Source: RUG11551 sp045586185
GTDB taxonomy: Bacteria; Planctomycetota; Planctomycetia; Pirellulales; Thermoguttaceae
Assembly: GCA_045586185.1 (NCBI GenBank)
Contig: JAZMZV010000225.1
Coordinates: 1-64,000 of the forward strand
DNA length: 64,000 bases
Reading direction: 5' to 3'
Shown here in pieces: positions 15,698 through 25,796 of this stretch. How positions within the stretch are numbered: position 1 is the stretch's first letter; every line of letters begins with the position of its first letter. The position numbers and the translations under genes are program-made. The notes beneath the pieces are model-generated. The model had not been told where the DNA came from. It saw only the letters and a program-made list of their open reading frames with translations, and did no database searches.

Positions 15698-17056
15698 ATG
15701 AGCGTTGACGGCAATGACCGGTTAATAGACGAATATGGGTATATCCACCATAAAACCAGCGAGCTTGCTCGCGGGGGACAAGGCGTCGTTTTTCGAACTT
15801 CCGATGAAAATCTGGCGATTAAACAACCCTTGAACGCTGAAGGTCAGCTGGACATTCACGCCAATCAACTCGAACGGTTCCGTTATATTCGCACTCTGCC
15901 CTTGCCAAAGGGCATTCATATTTCATTGCCATTAGCCAATCTTCGTAATGAACCTGGTTATGTAATGAAATTATTGAAAGAAATGCGTCCTTTTGCCGTT
16001 TTTTTCTTAACTGGGGAACAGCGCAAAAAACAGGAGAAAGACCCACTTCCCGAATGGCTTTCCCAAATCCAGGATAAAAATAAAGCTCAAGAGTTGGCAT
16101 ACTACGCTCGAACAGGTTCCACGCGTTTTCGTTTGTATGCGCTTTATAAGTGCGCTGCAAATTTAGCGCGTTTACATAACGCCGGCATTGTCTATGGCGA
16201 CCTGTCCGATAATAATGTTTTTATTGGCAAAGGCGTCCCTTGCGATTGTTGGCTTATTGACGCCGACAACTTACGCCTGGAATCGCTCAAAGGAGGACGC
16301 AATATTTACACGCCGCACTTTGGCGCTCCAGAACTCGTTCAACTCAAAGATTCGCCCCGTCCTCGTACCGATTGCTGGGCTTTTGCCGTGATGGCGTTTT
16401 TTATTCTTGCGCTATGTCATCCTTTTATTGGTAAAATGGTTTTAGAACCGGAAAATGAAGCAGGCGGCTGGGATTCAGAACCCACAGAATCAGACCCCAC
16501 AGAAGATGACGTTCCTGCCGATCTGGACGAACAGGCGTACTCAGGTTTTATGCCGTATATTGATGACGAAGACGACGACCGCAATGAATTTCATGGCTGT
16601 TTGCCGCGTCAACTGGTATTGAGTTCCCAATTGCGAACTCTTTTTCAGGAAACGTTCGGCGTTGGGCGTTTGCAGCCGCACCGACGTCCATCCATGTCAT
16701 TTTGGGCGCTGGAATTGGCGCGGGCGTTTGATAATTCAATCGTTTGCCCAAGTTGCAAAATGAGTTATTACTATTCTCCGGATGTCGAAAAATGTTCCTA
16801 TTGCGGATGTTCGCGTCCCGCGTTTGTTATTGCCAAAACAGAACGCTGGCAGATGAATCTGTTTGACGGCGACAAGGTTTCATTTAAGAAATCTTTACCG
16901 AACCGTCTATTTCATCCGTTTTCGTTGGCGTCAGGCGACTACTCAGAGTACGAAGCGCAGATCGATTTGTCAAAAAGAATCGCCCCCGAACCAGTACGAG
17001 GTTCAAAACCATTTCCGGATGATTTAACTTTTGAATTTGTTAATGCCGCAAAATAA
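15698..17056 (+). CDS. Serine/threonine protein kinase with C-terminal zinc ribbon
   Basis: I place the start at 15698 (MSVDGND) because AGGAG at 15688-15692 is 5 bases upstream; an in-frame ATG at 15683 lies inside the phosphatase gene. The 452-residue protein has the glycine loop ARGGQGVVF, Lys in LAIKQ, catalytic loop YGDLSDNN (Asp and Asn present), a magnesium motif read as DAD in LIDADNL instead of DFG, and GAPELVQ as the APE motif. An acidic linker follows. The C-terminus holds two CxxC pairs (CPSC...CSYC), a zinc-ribbon. All residues needed for catalysis are present, so it is probably active. It completes the vWA/PP2C/kinase triad. Confidence 0.92.
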   Translation: MSVDGNDRLIDEYGYIHHKTSELARGGQGVVFRTSDENLAIKQPLNAEGQLDIHANQLERFRYIRTLPLPKGIHISLPLANLRNEPGYVMKLLKEMRPFAVFFLTGEQRKKQEKDPLPEWLSQIQDKNKAQELAYYARTGSTRFRLYALYKCAANLARLHNAGIVYGDLSDNNVFIGKGVPCDCWLIDADNLRLESLKGGRNIYTPHFGAPELVQLKDSPRPRTDCWAFAVMAFFILALCHPFIGKMVLEPENEAGGWDSEPTESDPTEDDVPADLDEQAYSGFMPYIDDEDDDRNEFHGCLPRQLVLSSQLRTLFQETFGVGRLQPHRRPSMSFWALELARAFDNSIVCPSCKMSYYYSPDVEKCSYCGCSRPAFVIAKTERWQMNLFDGDKVSFKKSLPNRLFHPFSLASGDYSEYEAQIDLSKRIAPEPVRGSKPFPDDLTFEFVNAAK

Positions 17057-17082
17057 AATAATTCACATAAGGAGATAATACA

Positions 17083-20000
17083 ATGAAGTTTGAAGATATT
17101 CCCGCCCCAAGCTTTTCCTTGCGCGTGAAGCCAAAGAATCCGCAGGCGGCTTTGCCGGAAGAGGATGTATTGTCTGTTGAATTAACGCGCATTCGTGAAG
17201 AATTTAAGGTATATACACAAGAAAAATCGTATACTGTAACGCCAACCAATCCTGCAGACGTCAATCAGCTATCCAGTATTCTTTCTTCTGGACGTACATT
17301 TCTTGCTAAACTCTCTAACCCGGCGCCCAATGGCACAGACGGCAGCGCAGAATTGAATTTTGCTCTTTTCTACGATGATCGACTTGAAATGGGCAATATT
17401 GATATTGGGATAGACGAAAAAGTGTTGTCATCCCCTGCGCTTAAAAATTTAGAATCCGACAAAGACAATAGATATTCCACCAGATCCGGCAGAGATCCAA
17501 TTGAAAAAGCTGCAATAGCTTTGTTTGATAATTGCTCTCTTAAACACGGTAATAAACATTACTTCTTTATTCTTGCAGGAAATGCCGCAAAAGAAGACCT
17601 GGAAGGCAATGCGTCTTCTTTAGATGACAGTATTAAAGAAAACAATTCAGATGTGGCTGCGAAACCAGAAATCAATGACGTCGAAGAACAATTTGATAGC
17701 AATTATGATGAAATTGACTATGATGAAATAGACAACAAGAGCAAAGAGAAGTCTGTCGATAATAATCGTAATTTTGCCATTTTAGGATCGGAAATCCGTT
17801 TTGCTCTTTCTGAAAAAGAAAAAGGAAACGGAGAAACGGTTTTCCTGGCTTCTCGAATCACTCGCCTTAATAGTAATTACAAAGATCCCGCTTTACGCCT
17901 GGCATGTGGGAACTTGCGTTTTACAGACTGGACAAAAGCAGGAGAACGCGCCCTTCTTGCGAAGTCGCAATTAGACGTTCTCACAAAGAGTGAAAACAGC
18001 TATCTTAGCAAATGGGATGAATTCGGAATTATCGAAGGAGAACTGTTCTTTGAAAAAGTGCGTAAACTTGGCTGCGTTTCATTTACTGTTAAAAAGGAGA
18101 ATAAAGAAGAGGAGAAGAAAAAAGAGCAAAAGAAAGGTCCTACAGTCGTTATTAAATGCAATAATCTAAATAGAGAACAGAAAGACATTTTAAAGAATGA
18201 AAAGAGGTTTGATTTCGTAGATATTGAACACGTGCCAGTATTTCTGGAAAATCCAGATATGACCTTTTCAGAATACATTAATAACTTTGCGCCAAAAGAT
18301 ATCAATGAACAGATTCTCACCGGAGAAGATAACGACAATAAAAATAATCAATCCGAAAACGATAAAAGCATTTCATTGACCAAAGACGAATTCGATTATA
18401 ATACAAGCGAATTAATTCTCAACGCGGAGTCGGCTCCTTCTGAAAAATACTTTCTCATTTATCCTATTGCAGGAGACATGGCGCAAATTAAAAGACGGTT
18501 GGAGGCGAGGAACAACATTCAAAATGGCCGTTCCGCCAATCCTAATCTGGGTCTGTTGATTGAGGACGCCAAACGCATTCCGCCAACTCAGCGACCGCCC
18601 AAAATTCCTGCAATGTCAGACTTCGTTAAACAAAAAGTATTCCCTCACGAACCGACAATGATGCAGCTCAAAGCTGTGGACGTAGCCCTCAACACGCCAG
18701 ACATTGCCCTCATCCAAGGCCCTCCAGGCACAGGAAAAACCACTGTAATTGCCGCAATCATCGAAAGACTCAATCAATTAGCCGATAAACGCGCCAAGAT
18801 AAGCGGTCGCGTGTTGCTGACGGGCTTTCAACACGACGCAGTTGAAAACATGATCGGTCGATTAAAGCTCAATGGACTTCCGGTGCCAAAATTTGGGCAA
18901 CGTCCGGGAGAAGACCTTAATGAAGGTTTATCGATTTTTGAACAGGAGTTACAGGATTGGCTCCAAAAAACGACAGACAATCTTCGAAAAGAGAATCCGC
19001 AAATTTCCGCATCGCTCGAAGAAAATAATTTGCGTAATTTATGCGTTCAGTATATCAAAGCTCCGACTTTGGAATTGGCTATGAACGTACTCACGAAAGC
19101 CCTGGAACAGCCTGCAGGAACGCTCAGCGTGAGTTTGCGTATGCGTCTGCAAAATGAACTTGTTAACGTAAAACGCGAGTTGGACGGCAATCAAACCGAT
19201 CATTCTTACCTTCCATTCGTTCGCGCCCTTCGTACGACAGAAAAGAGCTTTGCCGACGACGGATCGCTTCGCGCCGCCGATGTACTCTACACTCTGGGAG
19301 ACGATTTAGACGAAACGGACAAAGACTTGCTGGAAAGAGCGAGCAAATGGTATAAAAAAGAAACTCCGCCTTTCATAAACGAATTAAAAGAATTAAAACG
19401 CAAGTTAATGATTCTCTATACTCCTGCTCCTGCTTTCCGAATCGAAAAGCCGCGAGACGCCGTCCTTGATCTAATTAAAGAAACGATCATCGCTATTCGT
19501 CACAACGGTTTGAAAATCAAGGATAAAAAGACTGCCGCCCTGGCAGAACTGCTCCTTGAAATGGAAAACAATCCAGAGGGCATGCTGGAATCCATCAAAG
19601 ATTATTGTTTTGCTTTTGCCGCTACGTGTCAGCAAAGCGTAAACAAAAAAATGCAGAAGATGAAAGGCATAATGTCGGATTCTGCCAGTCAGTCGAGTGA
19701 AAGACTGGAATATGATTTTGTCATTGTCGACGAAGCGGCTCGCGTTAGTCCGATGGACTTGATGATTTCTATGGCTCAGGGCCGGCGAATAATACTTGTC
19801 GGAGACCATCGCCAGCTGCCGCAGTTGATTGACGATGATGTTGTTGAAAGAATGCTGGAAGAATCAGATAAAAACCCTGAGTCTCAAAATGGATCCACTT
19901 TTTCAAAAGATATTGAAAATGAATGGCTCAAAAAAAGCATGTTTGAGTATTTGTTTACAGAACGGCTTCCTGCCCTTGAAAAAATGGATGGCATTCAGCG

Positions 20001-20682
20001 TCGTGTAACGCTTGACGCTCAATATCGAATGCATCCAACCTTAGGCGCTTTTATCAGCCATAACTTCTACGAGCGTTATAATCCGGAAGAGAAATTTAAA
20101 TCCGGGCTTTCAGAAAGTTATTTTAAACACAATCTCCCTGGAACAGACGGAAAATGCGCCATCTGGATAAATGTTCCATTTCGTAAAAATTCAGGCGAGA
20201 TGAGCAGAGATGATACAAGCTGGATTCGCTCTGCTGAAGCAGACGTTATATGTAAAAAATTAAATGAGTGGATAGAATTCGATAATTCCAGACCTGATGA
20301 ACCTAAACTCAAATTTGGCGTTATATCATTTTACAAAGGTCAAACGGAACTTATTAAAAAGCGAATGGCAGAAAAGTTCAGTAAATATATTGAAAATGGA
20401 CATCTGCGAATTGGCACGGTTGACGCCTTCCAGGGCATGGAATTCGATGTCGTTTTTCTGTCTCTTGTCAGAACGATGGATATCAAACATTTGAAGCCTG
20501 GTCAAAACCCCTTCGGCTTTTTACAAGTGTACAACAGACTCAACGTCAGTATGAGCCGACAAAAGAGACTGTTAGTCGTTGTTGGAGACGCTCCGTTATT
20601 TGCCACGAACGCCGCGAAAGATATCGTTCCCGGTCTGTATGAGTTCCAGAAACTTTGTCGTGAGAAAGGGAGGATGCTGTGA
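17083..20682 (+). CDS. Large superfamily 1 helicase (UPF1/DNA2-like)
   Basis: A 1199-residue protein. Helicase motifs: Walker A GPPGTGKTT at 546-554, motif II VDEAAR near 883, motif III GDHRQLPQ near 906, motif IV DAQYRMHPTLG, motif V GTVDAFQGMEFDVVFLSL and motif VI NVSMSRQKRLLVVVGD. This set is that of the UPF1/DNA2/IGHMBP2 branch, which moves 5'-3' on RNA or single-stranded DNA. About 200 residues separate motifs I and II. The first 530 residues are a family-specific N-terminal region with an acidic, low-complexity insert around 185-230. Helicases of this branch occur in several anti-phage systems (for example Mokosh, which also pairs a helicase with a kinase). Stop overlaps the next start. 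Confidence 0.9.
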   Translation: MKFEDIPAPSFSLRVKPKNPQAALPEEDVLSVELTRIREEFKVYTQEKSYTVTPTNPADVNQLSSILSSGRTFLAKLSNPAPNGTDGSAELNFALFYDDRLEMGNIDIGIDEKVLSSPALKNLESDKDNRYSTRSGRDPIEKAAIALFDNCSLKHGNKHYFFILAGNAAKEDLEGNASSLDDSIKENNSDVAAKPEINDVEEQFDSNYDEIDYDEIDNKSKEKSVDNNRNFAILGSEIRFALSEKEKGNGETVFLASRITRLNSNYKDPALRLACGNLRFTDWTKAGERALLAKSQLDVLTKSENSYLSKWDEFGIIEGELFFEKVRKLGCVSFTVKKENKEEEKKKEQKKGPTVVIKCNNLNREQKDILKNEKRFDFVDIEHVPVFLENPDMTFSEYINNFAPKDINEQILTGEDNDNKNNQSENDKSISLTKDEFDYNTSELILNAESAPSEKYFLIYPIAGDMAQIKRRLEARNNIQNGRSANPNLGLLIEDAKRIPPTQRPPKIPAMSDFVKQKVFPHEPTMMQLKAVDVALNTPDIALIQGPPGTGKTTVIAAIIERLNQLADKRAKISGRVLLTGFQHDAVENMIGRLKLNGLPVPKFGQRPGEDLNEGLSIFEQELQDWLQKTTDNLRKENPQISASLEENNLRNLCVQYIKAPTLELAMNVLTKALEQPAGTLSVSLRMRLQNELVNVKRELDGNQTDHSYLPFVRALRTTEKSFADDGSLRAADVLYTLGDDLDETDKDLLERASKWYKKETPPFINELKELKRKLMILYTPAPAFRIEKPRDAVLDLIKETIIAIRHNGLKIKDKKTAALAELLLEMENNPEGMLESIKDYCFAFAATCQQSVNKKMQKMKGIMSDSASQSSERLEYDFVIVDEAARVSPMDLMISMAQGRRIILVGDHRQLPQLIDDDVVERMLEESDKNPESQNGSTFSKDIENEWLKKSMFEYLFTERLPALEKMDGIQRRVTLDAQYRMHPTLGAFISHNFYERYNPEEKFKSGLSESYFKHNLPGTDGKCAIWINVPFRKNSGEMSRDDTSWIRSAEADVICKKLNEWIEFDNSRPDEPKLKFGVISFYKGQTELIKKRMAEKFSKYIENGHLRIGTVDAFQGMEFDVVFLSLVRTMDIKHLKPGQNPFGFLQVYNRLNVSMSRQKRLLVVVGDAPLFATNAAKDIVPGLYEFQKLCREKGRML

Positions 20683-22703
20683 TTAAATTATTTGACTTAA
20701 ACGAACAAAAGAATCCTCCGTTCATTGAAGGCAGTCCGAGGGAATTGGCATGGCCTTGTAAGCTCTTCCGTGTAACTATGCCAAAGTCCAAGCATAATTC
20801 CAGAAGAATAAACGCCTTTGAATTATGCATCCTGAAATTGCTCGCATACGGTCGTTACGAACCAAAAGATTTGGCGAAAGCAACCTGCCTGCCGCATGAT
20901 TTAATCAAAGTCGTCTTGCTTCGACTTTACGATACAGGGAAAATTGACAAATATTATCAAGTATCTCCTGAAACGTTAAAAGATATTGAAAAGTACGATG
21001 AAGAAAGAGAATCAGAGCCGTCTGAGTACGAAACATGGGCGATATTTCAGGAATGTGTAACAGGAAAGCTTCTTCCGATGCTTGTGGATGCAAAATTACA
21101 GGCGGCAGAAATTAACGAAGAGGGGAAATTGGTTCTCAAAGGAAGTCAACCCAAGCGTTTAACCCCTCTTAGTCCAGTAATCAATGATGCGGATGCGCCT
21201 ACTACGTCTGAAGTGTTGTCCGCCATACAAACCATGAAACGCAGGGGTAAGATGTTAGAGGAATCTTATTCTGTTCCGTCTATAGGACCTGTTTCAATTG
21301 TTCCCGATTCGGAACAATGCAAGTTGCGCGTTCGTATGGTTATTCAAAAAAATACTGGCGATTGGCGCATTCTCAATCCATTCGGTAAAGGCTGGTCTTT
21401 GGAATTGGAATCTGCGTATTCAACATTATTGAAAAATAAAAAAGAAGAAGAAAATTTCAAAAACTGGATGGAACGTAACACAAAACGCAATCAGCAAAAA
21501 AAGGAAGAGGACAATCTTATCAAAGAACCGTACGATACACAGGATAATTGGGATCGCTATCCTGAACTGATTAGAACGTTAAAACGCGGCAAGAAAACCA
21601 AAAATGGAATTCAAAGAGGGATAGATGTCTATGCCGCTCTTGAATGGGCGCTGTTTTATGCGCTAAAGAATTGTGAATCAACCCGAAATCGGTTACAACT
21701 GATTCAGTTCAATTCAAATGAAGAGAATGAGAAAAGTCTTCATGACGCTATCAATAACTTGGTAATTAATAAACAATACCGAATTCCATTATCCATGCCT
21801 TATGCTAAAAGATTTCAGGAGTTTGACGTTTACGACTCGGCTGAAATGAAAATAGTATTGCCATTGGCATTCCTTGTAGCAAATGACGATAGTCAGTTTG
21901 CGTTTAACAGGGTTTTGAAAATTTTTCCTGATTTCTTTTTGCATTTTAATGCAATAAAAGAAAGTCGGAACAAATATATGCACGGAAACAGCAAATTTTC
22001 TCAACCGTATGGCCCCGACAATTATATATTTATGGAAGACGTTATCTCAACATTGATTCCATCGGTTTGTTTCTCAGATACACCGCCGGAATTAATAGAC
22101 CCGGACGATATTTTCGATGATCGTCTCAACGCCAGAATCGCCTTGCAGGATTTTTTGGGAGTTTCTCTTTTCAATCAGATGGATAGCATCTTGCAAAGAG
22201 AATTAATGAATGTCGAGATTTTTAGAAGTAAAAAAGGTAAGGACAGTTTCGATGCGCTTCCGTGTATAAACTATCTTTATTCTGCCGCACAATGCGCGTT
22301 TCGTCCATTGTTGGGTTCAGATGATAAAGAATCGAATCCCGTTTCTGCTGCACAACAAAAAGCAATCGACGAGAATCCCATTTCTTTTGCACAACAAAAA
22401 GCAATGGACGCAGGGTGGGGCGAACTGCCTAAATCATTACAAAAAATCAGACCTGATTTACTCCATCATACAATGGAAGGCAATGATGGGTCGCTAGGCG
22501 CAAGCGTAGTTGTTTGGCTTATCCGAACTGACATCGCTGAATTAAGCAATATTGCAAGTAAACTTCCTGGATTTATCAAGGATATCGATAATCTTCTTTC
22601 ATTACGCAATCATGGCAATAAATCCGTCGTGATTCATAAAGAAGAGCTTAACAATTGTATTGAAAACATTTACAAAATCATTAGAACGATAATGGAGGCA
22701 TAA
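20679..22703 (+). CDS. Unrecognised protein with winged-helix-like start and HEPN-like RNxxxH motifs
   Basis: A 674-residue protein starting with GTG at 20679, overlapping the helicase stop; GGGAGG lies 7 bases upstream. Residues about 45-90 (FELCILKLLAYGRYEPKDLA) look like a small helical DNA/RNA-binding domain. Residues 430-435 read RNKYMH followed by G, the R-N-x3-H pattern that marks HEPN ribonuclease sites. A second related motif, LRNHGNK, lies at 642-648 in a helical C-terminus. A low-complexity pair of repeats (ISFAQQKAMD / VSAAQQKAID) lies before the C-terminal helices. HEPN assignment rests on these short motifs and helical context only. If right, this is a candidate RNase effector. 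Confidence 0.6.
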   Translation: MIKLFDLNEQKNPPFIEGSPRELAWPCKLFRVTMPKSKHNSRRINAFELCILKLLAYGRYEPKDLAKATCLPHDLIKVVLLRLYDTGKIDKYYQVSPETLKDIEKYDEERESEPSEYETWAIFQECVTGKLLPMLVDAKLQAAEINEEGKLVLKGSQPKRLTPLSPVINDADAPTTSEVLSAIQTMKRRGKMLEESYSVPSIGPVSIVPDSEQCKLRVRMVIQKNTGDWRILNPFGKGWSLELESAYSTLLKNKKEEENFKNWMERNTKRNQQKKEEDNLIKEPYDTQDNWDRYPELIRTLKRGKKTKNGIQRGIDVYAALEWALFYALKNCESTRNRLQLIQFNSNEENEKSLHDAINNLVINKQYRIPLSMPYAKRFQEFDVYDSAEMKIVLPLAFLVANDDSQFAFNRVLKIFPDFFLHFNAIKESRNKYMHGNSKFSQPYGPDNYIFMEDVISTLIPSVCFSDTPPELIDPDDIFDDRLNARIALQDFLGVSLFNQMDSILQRELMNVEIFRSKKGKDSFDALPCINYLYSAAQCAFRPLLGSDDKESNPVSAAQQKAIDENPISFAQQKAMDAGWGELPKSLQKIRPDLLHHTMEGNDGSLGASVVVWLIRTDIAELSNIASKLPGFIKDIDNLLSLRNHGNKSVVIHKEELNNCIENIYKIIRTIMEA

Positions 22704-22707
22704 AACC

Positions 22708-25700
22708 ATGGGCTTTTTTGGAAAAACTGAAAAAGAACTTAACGAAATCGCAAAGGAGCTGGAAACGAAGGAGCTCGAACTCAAGAATCGCGAAAGCGAT
22801 GTCAAACGAAACGAAGAAAACATTAAGCACGAGCGCGAATTGCTGGAATCGGAAAAATCGGCATTTGCTAAAGAACGCGCCGACTATCTTGAAGAAGTTA
22901 AACGTACTCAACAGCAGCTGGCCTCCGATCGTTCACAGCTCGAAACTCGCCGACAAGAACTTGTTCGGCTTGAATCTGAGGCCAAGGTTAATTTTGCCCG
23001 CATTCAAGAAGAAGCTTTTAAAGACGTTATCGAAAAGAGAAACGCCGCTCTCGACTCTCGCAAAGCCGAATTGGACAACCTCGCTAAAAAAATCGCGTCA
23101 GATCTTGCTGCCGCAGTCGCCAAGGAAGGCGAAATCGCCAAGCGTGAGCTTGCCGTTACAGAACGGGAACAACGCGCTGACGCCGGATTTGCAGACAAAG
23201 CGTCTGCTCTTGCCGCTGAAAATGAACGTCAGTGTAAAGCCAATCAACAGATTGCAAAGCAGTTAAAGGAACGGGAAGAGGCGTTAGCTCTCGAGCTGCA
23301 AAACCTCGAAACGGCAAAAGAGGCTCTTCGTCAACGAGAACAAAAGGTTGCCGAAGCTGAACGACAACGAGACGCCCAATATTCAGATTTGCGTACTGCG
23401 CTGGATAAAGAACTCAATTCAAAACAGACGGAATGGCAAAACGAGCTTGACTCAAAACGCAAATCGTTGATTGAGGAATTGGCAGAAAGAAAGAACAAGC
23501 TGTTTTCTGCATTGGACGCTCAAATTGAAGAAATGCGCGCAACCCGCTTTGCTGAGCTCAATGAAGCGGAAGAAAAAGAACGCACTCGTCTTAGCAATGA
23601 AGCTCAAGAGGACGCAGAACGAATTCGCAAATCCGCACAAGACGACGCAGAAAAGACGATTAACTCTGCTAAAGAGGAAGCTAATCGAGTCCGGAATGAG
23701 ATTCAAAACGAGCGAAAAGAATGGGATGCAGAAAAGCAAGCTCAAAAAGCAGAGTTGAAAAAACAAAATGAAGCCAACGAAAAGAAAGAGAGCGAGCTGT
23801 CAAACAAAGAAGACGAATTGAACGGCAAGAAACATGAACTGGACTTGACCAAAAATCGTTTGGATACGCGAGCCGCAGAGCTTAAGAAGGAGTTTGACAG
23901 TCTTGTTGCAGAACAACAAAAAACGTTTGATGCCGAGACTGAAGGGCTTAAATCTCAACTCAGCGCTTTGCGTGACAGCCTTCAAATTCAAACCGGGCTT
24001 GTAGGCGCTTTTGATCAACTCCAACGCCAATTAGGCAACGACGATCCCGCGGAAGTGATCAGGAATTTGAATTCCAAAACAAAGGAGCTTCTTGATCTTC
24101 GCGAAAAACTCGCTAATCGCCCGACAGAAGAGCGTTACGAACAGCTTGAAGCAGAAGCTAAAAATCAGAAAGATCGAGCCGACAAATTGAAAGAGGAACT
24201 GAGTCTGTACGAAGAGGAAGTTGCTCTGGTGGAAGACCTTCGCCGCAAAAACCTCATGCTGGAAGCTGATAATAAAACGCTGGGGCACAACGCAGAGCTC
24301 TTTGAAGCGCAAGCCAATGAAGCTCACGCGGAGTTAAAACGCCTTCGCGCCGCCTACGAGCATACAGAAGAGGAAGCTGACCGTAAAAAGGAAATTGAGC
24401 AACCGCATATTGAAAAAGACAAGTATACGCCTCCTGAAATCGATGGGCACATTGATGAAATGGATTGGCTCAACGAGATCTATCAAAAATGCAAGGATTA
24501 TGGCATAAAGTTCAACAAACGCATTCTTAAAGCGTTTCATACTGCAGTTAAAACAGCGGAGTGGTCGCCTCTTACTGTTTTGGCTGGCGTTTCCGGCACA
24601 GGCAAATCGGAACTGCCCAAACTGTATTCACATTTTGGCGGCTTGCTTTTTGAGATGGTGTCTGTTCAGCCGAACTGGGATTCACAGGAATCCATGCTTG
24701 GGTTCTTCAATTCCATTGATAATAAATTCGACGCTCAGCCGGTGTTGCATTTCCTTGCTCAAAGCCAGAAAGATTATTCAGACGAATATCCCGGTTTGAG
24801 AGACGCTGTCTGCATGATTTTGCTGGATGAAATGAACCTTGCACACCCGGAACTCTATTTTGCCGAATTTCTGAGCAAATTAGAGAACCGCCGTGGAAAG
24901 AAGAAGTTAAATGAACTGCCAGATTTGGACGTTAAAATCGGCGCAGGCATGAAGCCCTATAAATTACCGCTCGGACGCAATGTTCTGTGGACAGGAACGA
25001 TGAACCAGGATGAAACAACCAAATCGCTTTCTGACAAGGTTCTTGACCGTTCAATTATCATTCATTTCCCGCGTCCAACAGAGTTGAAACGCCGGCTGGA
25101 ACTTAAGCCTCTCGATAACAAGAACAGAAGACCTCAGCTTATTCATAGAAAAGATTTCTTCAAGTGGTTTTCAACAGAGTCTCCATTCAGCGATAAACAG
25201 ATTAAACCATACAAAGAGTTTATTGAACAGATAAATGATTCGTTGAGCGTAGCCGGCCGCGCTATCGGTCACCGAGTCTGGCAATCTGTCGAGTACTACA
25301 TGGCAAACTATCCTGATGTTCGAATAGCAATATCAAAAGGCGGAGATGAAAGCGACCTTCAAAAGGCAATGCATATTGCATTTGAAGATCAGCTTGTCCA
25401 AAAAGTTATGCCCAAACTGCGCGGAATTGACACTCGCGGCAAATCAAGAACCGATTGCCTCGATAAAATCCGAGGTCAGCTCAATATTGGCATTGCCGGA
25501 AGTTCATTTAATCTTAATGAAGACTTCGATCTTGCTTGTGAACTTGGCTATGGTCAGTTTATTTGGATGTCAGCCAACTACCTCAACAATGAATTGGAAG
25601 ACTCGTCCAGCGACGATTTTAACGCGGGAGACGTCGAGGTTACTTCTAACAACGCCTCCAGCGCCATTCCAGTTCCAAATTGGTTTAGTCCTGGCAATCC

Positions 25701-25788
25701 AAAACGTGAAGAGATATGGCGTAAACTTCCACGAGAAAAACAGGAAGAGATCATCTCTTCGATTGAACATTATAATGGCAATAAATAG
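22708..25788 (+). CDS. Long coiled-coil protein fused to a McrB-like AAA+ ATPase
   Basis: A 1026-residue protein. Residues 1 to about 560 are nearly all Glu/Lys/Ala/Gln/Arg-rich heptads, a long coiled coil. The C-terminal half is a McrB-type AAA+ module: Walker A GVSGTGKSE at 627-635, Walker B ILLDEMNLAHPELYFAEF with the Asp at 707, GTMNQDETTKSLSDKVLDRS as sensor 1 plus arginine-finger region. In McrBC systems such ATPases form rings that translocate DNA and drive a McrC nuclease. Here the recognition domain is replaced by the coiled coil, which could serve as oligomerisation rod or sensor. The next gene, 8 bp downstream, looks like a McrC-type partner. Confidence 0.88.
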   Translation: MGFFGKTEKELNEIAKELETKELELKNRESDVKRNEENIKHERELLESEKSAFAKERADYLEEVKRTQQQLASDRSQLETRRQELVRLESEAKVNFARIQEEAFKDVIEKRNAALDSRKAELDNLAKKIASDLAAAVAKEGEIAKRELAVTEREQRADAGFADKASALAAENERQCKANQQIAKQLKEREEALALELQNLETAKEALRQREQKVAEAERQRDAQYSDLRTALDKELNSKQTEWQNELDSKRKSLIEELAERKNKLFSALDAQIEEMRATRFAELNEAEEKERTRLSNEAQEDAERIRKSAQDDAEKTINSAKEEANRVRNEIQNERKEWDAEKQAQKAELKKQNEANEKKESELSNKEDELNGKKHELDLTKNRLDTRAAELKKEFDSLVAEQQKTFDAETEGLKSQLSALRDSLQIQTGLVGAFDQLQRQLGNDDPAEVIRNLNSKTKELLDLREKLANRPTEERYEQLEAEAKNQKDRADKLKEELSLYEEEVALVEDLRRKNLMLEADNKTLGHNAELFEAQANEAHAELKRLRAAYEHTEEEADRKKEIEQPHIEKDKYTPPEIDGHIDEMDWLNEIYQKCKDYGIKFNKRILKAFHTAVKTAEWSPLTVLAGVSGTGKSELPKLYSHFGGLLFEMVSVQPNWDSQESMLGFFNSIDNKFDAQPVLHFLAQSQKDYSDEYPGLRDAVCMILLDEMNLAHPELYFAEFLSKLENRRGKKKLNELPDLDVKIGAGMKPYKLPLGRNVLWTGTMNQDETTKSLSDKVLDRSIIIHFPRPTELKRRLELKPLDNKNRRPQLIHRKDFFKWFSTESPFSDKQIKPYKEFIEQINDSLSVAGRAIGHRVWQSVEYYMANYPDVRIAISKGGDESDLQKAMHIAFEDQLVQKVMPKLRGIDTRGKSRTDCLDKIRGQLNIGIAGSSFNLNEDFDLACELGYGQFIWMSANYLNNELEDSSSDDFNAGDVEVTSNNASSAIPVPNWFSPGNPKREEIWRKLPREKQEEIISSIEHYNGNK

Positions 25789-25796
25789 GCATAGTA

